From assembly GCF_016743795.2 (NCBI RefSeq), contig NZ_CP060138.2, positions 434,001 to 498,000 of the forward strand: 64,000 nt of DNA, written 5' to 3'. A program made the position numbers and the translations under genes. Shown piece by piece: positions 8,977 to 15,000 of this stretch. A model generated the notes under the pieces. That model was not told where the DNA came from and did not search any database. It saw nothing but the letters and a program-made list of their open reading frames with translations. Position 1 is the stretch's first letter; each line of letters begins with the position of its first letter. The DNA comes from Rickettsia tillamookensis. Lineage in GTDB: Bacteria > Pseudomonadota > Alphaproteobacteria > Rickettsiales > Rickettsiaceae.

Positions 8977-10080
8977 ATGTCAAACGGTGTAGAAATAGAG
9001 GTTAATGATAATATCATCGCTACCGATATTGCAGGTGAAAATGAGAATGACGGTACTTTAAAATTAAACAATAAAGTCCCTATTAATATAACCGGTACCA
9101 TCGGGAATAATAATAGTTTAGGTATAGTAGAAGTAGCCGGTAAAGACGTTACTATTACAGGTGAATTAAAAGCTCAAACTATTAACTTCTCAAATGCAGG
9201 ACAAGAAGCAATATTAACGCTTGCAGCGGCAGGTGGGGTTACTAATATTACTACAGTAGGAAATAATCTTCATACTTTAGCAGTAGCCAATTTTGATACC
9301 GGTAACGGTGCTATTGGGGCTGAAGATCACAGATTAAAAGCAATAGAATTAACAGGAAACGGTTTAGTTACGGTAAATACTAAGAATTTTTATTCGGATG
9401 TAACTACCGCAAATAACGGGAAAGGTAACGTAAAACTTAATATAGAGGGTGGTACTACTTATAATTTAGGAAGTAAAAATAATAGTTTAGCAAGTATACA
9501 AGTTAGTGAGAATAGTACTATTAAAGGTGATGTATATTCTAAAGAGATTAACATTGATGCAGGTAAGAATATAGATTTTGAACGAGGTAATAATAGAAAT
9601 GCTAAAAATATAATTATACAGGATGTTTTAGTAGATAGAGATCTCCTTCCTCGTTCGCTTCAGTTATTTACTTATTTAACTGATATTAAAGTAGATAAGC
9701 TGAATTTTGCAGATGCTGCTGCTTCTGTACATTTTAAAGATGCGGTTTTAGTAAATGCTGAGATTGATGGTGGCGGTGCTATAAAATTTGATGAAAATGT
9801 TTGGTTAAAAGAAGAAATCAAAAATGTAGAGCGTTTAGAGTTTGGTCCTGAGAAATTTGCTATTCTTGAGAAAAATATTAAAGCAGCTAATTTAGTAGCA
9901 AATAAAGCAAATATAGTATTATTGGATAATTTAGGAATAGATGCTGATTCACAATTTACGGATAGTGCTTTAGATTTAGCTACTTACGAATTAAAGCATA
10001 CAGGAAATGTTACATATAACGGTATTCTTGAGATTATTACATATTTTGATGTGACTGCGAAATCGGGGGGCATATATTAG
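8977..10080 (+). CDS. Autotransporter segment 3 (frameshifted passenger)
   Basis: 367 residues from the first ATG; the frame is open further upstream to about 8839, where QAVNLIFTDGGSV continues segment 2. It is passenger sequence with Asn/Gly-rich beta-strand repeats, then a more complex stretch (VDKLNFADAAASVHFKDAV) typical of the region before the barrel linker. It stops at a TAG right after a G6 run; one extra G would join it to segment 4. Confidence 0.75.
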   Translation: MSNGVEIEVNDNIIATDIAGENENDGTLKLNNKVPINITGTIGNNNSLGIVEVAGKDVTITGELKAQTINFSNAGQEAILTLAAAGGVTNITTVGNNLHTLAVANFDTGNGAIGAEDHRLKAIELTGNGLVTVNTKNFYSDVTTANNGKGNVKLNIEGGTTYNLGSKNNSLASIQVSENSTIKGDVYSKEINIDAGKNIDFERGNNRNAKNIIIQDVLVDRDLLPRSLQLFTYLTDIKVDKLNFADAAASVHFKDAVLVNAEIDGGGAIKFDENVWLKEEIKNVERLEFGPEKFAILEKNIKAANLVANKANIVLLDNLGIDADSQFTDSALDLATYELKHTGNVTYNGILEIITYFDVTAKSGGIY

Positions 10081-10103
10081 TCGGTAACGGGGCTAATGTT
10101 GAT

Positions 10104-11714
10104 ATGTCAGCTTTAGATAGTTTAGTAATTAAAGTCAAATCACGCTCTGATATTACTAAAATTACTCCTGATACTAAACATGAAGTAATACTAAAAGAAG
10201 CAGGTGGAAATTTTACTCCTGTTGCTCAAAATAAAGTTACTGTTGATACAGGTGGAGAATTAAACAGGTTAATAAGATGGGTAAGATGGGTAAGCGATGA
10301 GAATGGAGTTGTATTACTGAATAATAATGATAACGGTGGTGGTAATCCCGAAAATCCTGATCCAGGAGACGGTGATCCAGAGAACCCAGATGACGGTGAT
10401 AACGGTGGAGAAAATCCTGGAGACGGAGAAGGTAGTGTAATAGTGCCTATTTTTGATCCAAAACCGATAAGAGATGAGGTTACGGGTCCTATAGCTCCCG
10501 GTCTTGTAGAGCAATTAATTGGTATTGGCATTGGTAATGAGAGTGATGCAGGTAAAGTATTAAATGATTTAGGATCAACAAAAAATGTTTCAGAAACTTT
10601 AAATCGGTTAGGCGGAAGAACGGATATACGAGAAGTGAGTGAGGGACTTGGAGAGTTTAATATAGAAGAAATACAGGACATATTAACAGATATTTCGGTA
10701 AATATGGACAGCGTTGTTTCTTCAGGGATTAATGCTAGACTAGGTGAAGTAAATAATAAAGATGAAAGTACATTTACATTAAATGGTTTAAATAAACCTA
10801 CTAGTGGCAATAATCATGAAAGTCGTGCTAATTACTATGCGGCAGCAGCTGCCGGTGATGAAGATATTATCGGTACGGGTATTTGGATAGTTCCTTTCTA
10901 CGGCATCGCTACACAAAAATCCCGTAATGATGGGGCAAGTGGGTATAAGTCTAAATCTCAAGGAGGAATAATAGGTTTTGATTATGCTCTAAGTGACAGT
11001 GTAATAGTTGGAGCTGCTTATACTAGAGCCGATAGTAAATTACGCCACCAAAATTATAAAGTTGGTGATAAGACTAAAGCTATAAGTGACATATATTCTA
11101 TCTATGGACTTTATAATTGTGAGACAAGTAATTTCTTTGTTGAAGCTATAGGCTCATACGGTAGAAGTAAAATTAAGAATTATGAAAAACGTAAGGTTTA
11201 TACGGATGATCAAACTGCAATCGGTAAATTTAATAACACTTCTTATAGTGGTGAATTACTTGGTGGTTATAATTATTTAATATCTAACCTCACGGCTATA
11301 ACCCCGATAATTGGAACTCGTTATGCTACGTTTAAAAATAATAGTTATACTGAAGTAGGAACTACTTTCCAGAATTTATCCGTTAGAAAAAAATCATATG
11401 ATAGATTTGAAGGCATAGCTGGATTAAAAGGTGTAACTAATTTCTTTGTAAGAGACGTAAGAATAAAACCGGAATTACACGGCTTCGTAAGTTATGATTT
11501 TAAAGGGAAATTACCGAATATTGATGCACGGCTTGATGGAATAGATGAGCCGCTTACAACAGTTAAATTTAAACCTACAAAACTAAATTATAATTTAGGC
11601 GGAAGTCTTTCTGTTCAATATAATATGATGGAGTTTGGTATTAGATATAATTTATCCCTTGCGAAGAAATATATAGCGAACCAAGGTTCTTTAAGGCTTA
11701 AGGTAAATTTATAA
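10104..11714 (+). CDS. Autotransporter segment 4: Pro-rich linker and C-terminal beta-barrel
   Basis: 536 residues. Residues ~75-115 are an acidic Asn/Pro/Gly/Asp linker (repeats of NPENPDPGDGDPENP type). After a helical segment, residues ~255-536 form an autotransporter barrel: IIGFDYALSDSVIVGAAYTR, alternating aromatic strands such as SYGRSKIKNY, and a terminal strand ending SLRLKVNL. It resembles the OmpA/OmpB barrel type of Rickettsia. It lacks its own signal peptide, so it could function only if expressed as part of the full-length protein. The barrel domain itself carries no stop, which hints that the breaks are recent. Confidence 0.85.
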   Translation: MSALDSLVIKVKSRSDITKITPDTKHEVILKEAGGNFTPVAQNKVTVDTGGELNRLIRWVRWVSDENGVVLLNNNDNGGGNPENPDPGDGDPENPDDGDNGGENPGDGEGSVIVPIFDPKPIRDEVTGPIAPGLVEQLIGIGIGNESDAGKVLNDLGSTKNVSETLNRLGGRTDIREVSEGLGEFNIEEIQDILTDISVNMDSVVSSGINARLGEVNNKDESTFTLNGLNKPTSGNNHESRANYYAAAAAGDEDIIGTGIWIVPFYGIATQKSRNDGASGYKSKSQGGIIGFDYALSDSVIVGAAYTRADSKLRHQNYKVGDKTKAISDIYSIYGLYNCETSNFFVEAIGSYGRSKIKNYEKRKVYTDDQTAIGKFNNTSYSGELLGGYNYLISNLTAITPIIGTRYATFKNNSYTEVGTTFQNLSVRKKSYDRFEGIAGLKGVTNFFVRDVRIKPELHGFVSYDFKGKLPNIDARLDGIDEPLTTVKFKPTKLNYNLGGSLSVQYNMMEFGIRYNLSLAKKYIANQGSLRLKVNL

Positions 11715-11724
11715 TCTACTCGAT

Positions 11725-11840
11725 GAACTTCAAAAATTGGCTACGTCGTCTTATAAGTTCTGCGGTGTTCACGTATTAAGTAACTGCTGCCGCTCCTCGT
11801 CTTATAGTATCCTTGCTCTTTTTGAAGTTGATCTTCGTAT
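11725..11840. repeat. Palindromic element, class B
   Basis: An imperfect palindrome of about 115 bp with end arms GAACTTCAAAAA and CTTTTTGAAGTTGATCTTCG, containing TGGCTACGTCGTCTTATAAG and CACGTATTAAGTA. Related copies are at 17686, 27342, 32799, 56756 and 60742. It lies between the autotransporter barrel and the Fic gene. Confidence 0.85.
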
Positions 11841-11893
11841 ATTTCTCCCATTGGTTAGAAGAATATTCATTTATTTAAATAAATCTTGATTTT

Positions 11894-11928
11894 TCTCACA
11901 TAATCTCACATAGTAACCATGTGAGATT
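11894..11928. promoter_or_regulatory. Operator-like inverted repeat in front of the Fic gene
   Basis: A perfect 10-bp inverted repeat AATCTCACAT (11902-11911) and ATGTGAGATT (11919-11928) with a 7-base spacer, preceded by an extra half-site TCTCACATAA (11894-11903). The right arm ends 4 bases before the Fic start codon, so it would overlap the ribosome-binding region. The Fic protein has a C-terminal DNA-binding-like domain, so autoregulation is a plausible inference; an RNA hairpin masking the start is another. Confidence 0.6.
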
Positions 11929-11932
11929 ATGA

Positions 11933-13009
11933 ATGAGCTTACAAAATTTTCGTATTCATAAAAGATTAAGGTTAAACCCTGAAATAGTTGAAGAAATTTA
12001 TACTATAATTTCTGAAATTGAAGGAGTAAAAAATAGTTGGCAAATTACTAAACAGCTGTTACCTCAAACTCTAGATCGCTTAACTCGCAGCGTAATTATA
12101 ACTTCTACCGGTTCTTCTAATCGTATTGAGGGTAATAAACTTACTGATGATCAAGTAGAAAATCTTTATAGAAATTTAAATGTTCGGAAATTTAAAACAC
12201 GAGATGAACAGGAAATAGCAGGATATCTACAATGTCTTGAATTGATTTTTGATAATTATAAAGAAATACATATTACAGAATCATTCATATTAAAATTACA
12301 TAGCGATATGTTGGTTTATAGTGATAAAGATATGTATCATAAGGGCAATTATAAATTTGCCTCAAATCGTGTAGAGGCAAAAGATTATGACGGTAATGTA
12401 GTTGGAGTAATATTTGAGCCGACACCGCCGTATTTAGTTAAAAAAGAAATACAGGAATTGATAGATTGGTATAATCTAGCAGTTAACGATAAGTCTAAGC
12501 ATTCGCTCATACTTATTGCTAATTTTATTTTTGAATATTTAGCGATTCACCCGTTTCAGGACGGTAACGGACAAACAAGTAGATTATTAACAAATCTATT
12601 GCTTCTAAAACATGGTTATTTATTTACTCAAATCGTTTCTCATGAGCGTATTATTGAAGAAAACAAAATTGATTATTATAAGACGTTAAATAAAACTCAA
12701 AGATCTTGGAAAACAGAACTTGAAGATATTACCGATTGGTTAAAGTTCTTTTTAAATGTAGTTAAGCTACAAACTATTAAAGCTTTACAGATTATCAAAG
12801 AAGATAATATAGAATATTTATTATCCGAAAAACAATTAGCAGTATGGAATTGGATTAATAAAGAAAGTAAAGAGTTTAGTCGGAAGGATGCAGTAGATGC
12901 AACAGGCTTTCCTAAGCGAACTATTGAATCCATAATAAAAAAATTAGTCGATTTCAAACGATTAGAACGAATAGGGCAGGGAAAAGCCACTCGTTATAAA
13001 CTTAAGTAA
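11933..13009 (+). CDS. Fic-domain protein with N-terminal inhibitory helix and C-terminal helix-turn-helix
   Basis: 358 residues. Fic enzymes transfer AMP or other nucleotide parts to target hydroxyls. The class II inhibitory motif is seen at residues 62-67 (SNRIEG), a Fic N-terminal domain at ~15-100, and the active-site loop HPFQDGNGQTSR at 206-217. In the usual motif HPFxDGNGRxxR the first Arg is invariant or nearly so; here it is Gln214 (codon CAA, one change from CGA). Catalytic His206 and the second Arg217 remain. Residues ~295-358 look like a winged helix-turn-helix (RKDAVDATGFPKRTIESII). The gene is isolated, with an inverted repeat just before the start. Activity could be lowered or redirected by the substitution. 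Confidence 0.9.
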   Translation: MSLQNFRIHKRLRLNPEIVEEIYTIISEIEGVKNSWQITKQLLPQTLDRLTRSVIITSTGSSNRIEGNKLTDDQVENLYRNLNVRKFKTRDEQEIAGYLQCLELIFDNYKEIHITESFILKLHSDMLVYSDKDMYHKGNYKFASNRVEAKDYDGNVVGVIFEPTPPYLVKKEIQELIDWYNLAVNDKSKHSLILIANFIFEYLAIHPFQDGNGQTSRLLTNLLLLKHGYLFTQIVSHERIIEENKIDYYKTLNKTQRSWKTELEDITDWLKFFLNVVKLQTIKALQIIKEDNIEYLLSEKQLAVWNWINKESKEFSRKDAVDATGFPKRTIESIIKKLVDFKRLERIGQGKATRYKLK

Positions 13010-13072
13010 ATATTTTTTCTAAAGTCTTAAAAACTAAATTTATAGTTTCGTTGTCCAAAGTTCCAAGGTTTT

Positions 13073-13242
13073 TTATAATTCAATATTTAAACTTTTATTG
13101 TCAAAAGTAACCGGAATACGAGTTGGATAATTTTTAATTTTACTCGTCATAAGTGCAATGATAAGAGTGTTAATATGCTTATTTATGTACCTAAATCTAT
13201 ATAATCTTCGTTTAAAAGTTGGTCAGCTTTCTTTTCAGTCAT
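13073..13242 (-). pseudogene. Relic of a small gene in the Fic-Rpn intergenic region
   Basis: On the minus strand a start codon at 13242 opens MTEKKADQLLNEDYIDLGT, which stops at 13183; one base earlier the adjacent frame continues RYINKHINTLIIALMTSKI and runs on to NKSLNIEL with a stop at 13073. Restoring one base gives a protein of about 56 residues. I do not recognise it. The rest of the 344-bp gap holds nothing I can support. Confidence 0.3.
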
Positions 13243-13353
13243 AGTTTTAAAACTTTCTTCTTATCCACAACCCTGTTTTTAAAATACAAATTTCAATCCT
13301 AGATTATTAGATTTTTTCTGCTATTATCCGAATATTACTATTTTAAATAATAT

Positions 13354-14376
13354 ATGTCAGAAAAAATAAAGCATGATAAATTTTTCCAAAAAGCTTTAGA
13401 AAATCCATACATCGCTAGAGAGTTCTTTGAAACTTACCTGCCGCCGCATATAAAAGCTTTATTTTCTCCTGCTACTTTAACGCTGCAAAATGATAGTTTT
13501 ATAGAGTTGAGTCTTAAAGAATCTATAAAGGATGTTTTATTTTCCGTTAAAATTAATAACAGTGAAAGTTATCTATATCTACTACTGGAACATCAAAGTA
13601 GTTCTGATCACTTGATGGCTTTTCGCTTGTTTAAATATATGTTAAATATAGCTGAGCGACATTCAAATTTGTATCCTAGCTCCAAGAAATTTCCGTTTAT
13701 ATATCCGTTGGTATTTTTTAACGATAATCAAAAATATACTGCTCCTTTAAATTTATGGGATTTATTTGAAAATAGTGAATTAGTAAAAGCTACTTGGAGC
13801 AATGATTATCAACTTATAGACTTGCAAAATATAGATGATGAGAAATTAAAAAAAGATCCTTGGCTTGCTATTTTACAAATTCTAATGAAATATATTCACA
13901 AACCTAATTTATTTGATAAATGGCAAGAAATATCTAACTGTTTGACAATAGTTGCTAGTTCTAATACCGGTATTGATTATATAAAAAGTGCTTTGAGTTA
14001 CTCTTTGACTAAAATAGAACAAACTGATAAAATAGAGTTAGAAAATATACTTAAAACATGTTTAAATCCTAAAGTAGAAGAGGAAATTATGGGAAGTATT
14101 GCACACCATTGGCTTCAAGAAGGTATCGAGAAAGGTATGCAGCTCCAAAAAGCTAAAGATGAGGAAATCATGGGAAGCATTGCACACCATTGGCTTCAAG
14201 AAGGTATCGAAAAAGGTATACAAATCCAAAAAGCTAAAGATATGGAAGTTGCTGAATATATAGTAAAGGCAGAAAAAATTACCTTAGTTAAAAAAATGCT
14301 AACGGATAAAGAGCCTATAGAAAAAATTCTAAAATATACCGGTTTAACAAAAAAAGAAATAGAGCAGCTGAAATAA
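13354..14376 (+). CDS. Rpn family nuclease (PD-(D/E)XK, recombination-promoting / transposase-like)
   Basis: 340 residues. The N-terminal part (HDKFFQKALENPYIAREFFETYLP, then LLLEHQSSSDHLMAFRLFKYM) matches the Rpn/YhgA-like family, whose members are DNA nucleases linked to RecA-independent recombination. The C-terminus is helical and ends with a typical segment YTGLTKKEIEQLK. An exact-length tandem duplication of 81 bp (14080-14160 and 14161-14241) repeats EEIMGSIAHHWLQEGIEKG in frame. A second, frameshifted member lies at 60896-61784. The gene is convergent with the decayed GTA gene, ending 8 bp from it. Confidence 0.85.
   Translation: MSEKIKHDKFFQKALENPYIAREFFETYLPPHIKALFSPATLTLQNDSFIELSLKESIKDVLFSVKINNSESYLYLLLEHQSSSDHLMAFRLFKYMLNIAERHSNLYPSSKKFPFIYPLVFFNDNQKYTAPLNLWDLFENSELVKATWSNDYQLIDLQNIDDEKLKKDPWLAILQILMKYIHKPNLFDKWQEISNCLTIVASSNTGIDYIKSALSYSLTKIEQTDKIELENILKTCLNPKVEEEIMGSIAHHWLQEGIEKGMQLQKAKDEEIMGSIAHHWLQEGIEKGIQIQKAKDMEVAEYIVKAEKITLVKKMLTDKEPIEKILKYTGLTKKEIEQLK
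14080..14241 (+). repeat. 81-bp in-frame tandem duplication in the Rpn gene
   Basis: Two adjacent 81-bp units (27 codons each) that differ at only a few bases; both encode EEIMGSIAHHWLQEGIEKG followed by a similar end, xQxQKAKD. The reading frame is kept, so the protein gains one extra helical unit. Confidence 0.9.
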
Positions 14377-14383
14377 AAGAAGT

Positions 14384-14611
14384 TTACAACCCTGCTTTAT
14401 TTTGGAAAGTAATTTCTATAGATGATAGGTTGCCGACTTTAAAATATATTTTGTTACCTTTTAATTTTTTAGCTACGGGAATTATATTAAAATTCTTTTC
14501 AAGTAAAATAAAATTTTCGTGCTGAATATGAGAGCGAACCAAGTTTTGCGTTGCAAATTCCCCTCTTACTATTTCGCTTATTTTGTAAGTATCGATATCT
14601 AATTTTCCCAT
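14384..14611 (-). CDS. GTA g15 remnant ORF, C-terminal fragment
   Basis: 75 residues in a shifted frame: KLDIDTYKISEIVRGEFATQ resembles the conserved g15 segment in which an Arg-Gly motif closes the domain. One missing A just upstream would join it to the previous fragment. It ends 8 bp from the convergent Rpn gene, so further 3' sequence of g15 may have been lost there. Confidence 0.55.
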   Translation of the reverse strand: MGKLDIDTYKISEIVRGEFATQNLVRSHIQHENFILLEKNFNIIPVAKKLKGNKIYFKVGNLSSIEITFQNKAGL

Positions 14612-14652
14612 CTTTTGAATTTTATAATTTCTAGACCGAAAGCTGCTAAGTT

Positions 14653-14943
14653 CTAATCATCATTAACTAATGTTTCAAAATTTTTATAGTTAATAGTAAG
14701 AGAGTTTGAAGTAAAGCTGATAACGCTTCCTATAAAAGTCTGGTTAGTTAAATTTGCTATTTTGGTATAATCTCTGCCGTCTGTAGACACATATAAGGCT
14801 TCATTAACATTACTCTGTAAATAAAAAGCTAGATAAGGCTGATCATTTCCCTCTACCACATTAAAAGGTAAATCAAGTATAACACATTTAACTTCGGTCT
14901 TTATGGTTTTCTCAAAACCAGATAAAATATTTGCAGCTGGCAA
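14653..14943 (-). CDS. GTA g15 remnant ORF, middle fragment
   Basis: 96 residues in the same frame as the 874-residue ORF, separated from it only by the stop at 15001-15003 and 19 open codons. It has no start signal of its own and contains VKCVILDLPFNVVEGNDQP, the kind of segment found in the C-terminal third of g15 proteins. It is probably an untranslated remnant. Confidence 0.6.
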   Translation of the reverse strand: MPAANILSGFEKTIKTEVKCVILDLPFNVVEGNDQPYLAFYLQSNVNEALYVSTDGRDYTKIANLTNQTFIGSVISFTSNSLTINYKNFETLVNDD

Positions 14944-15000
14944 ATAATAAGAAGATAAATTATCTATAACGCCTGTAACATAAGAAGTTAGGGAAAGTAG

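Larger units (their letters stand above)
2103..11714 (+). pseudogene. Large Sca-family autotransporter gene broken by three single-base deletions
   Basis: Four consecutive ORFs read as one protein if one base is restored at three points: near 8445 (giving YVEDIVLDIHAIT), in a G run at 8837-8841 (5 G, 6 needed; giving INKTGGQAVNLIFTD) and in a G run at 10065-10070 (6 G, 7 needed; giving KSGGHILVGNGANVD). Translation continues without stop between the ORFs in the corrected frames, and repeat-like passenger sequence runs across each junction. The restored product has about 3200 residues: signal peptide, very long Asn/Gly/Thr/Val-rich beta-helix passenger, acidic Pro-rich linker, and a C-terminal beta-barrel. 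Each shift has the same sign, so the last ORF returns to the first frame. Rickettsia sca genes are often split like this. The N-terminus differs from OmpB as I remember it; I cannot fix the Sca number. Confidence 0.85.

Noticed and set aside
13354..14376. Insertion sequence with terminal inverted repeats around the Rpn gene
   Set aside because: No inverted repeats or target duplications could be seen at its borders; Rpn genes are transposase-like in name only.
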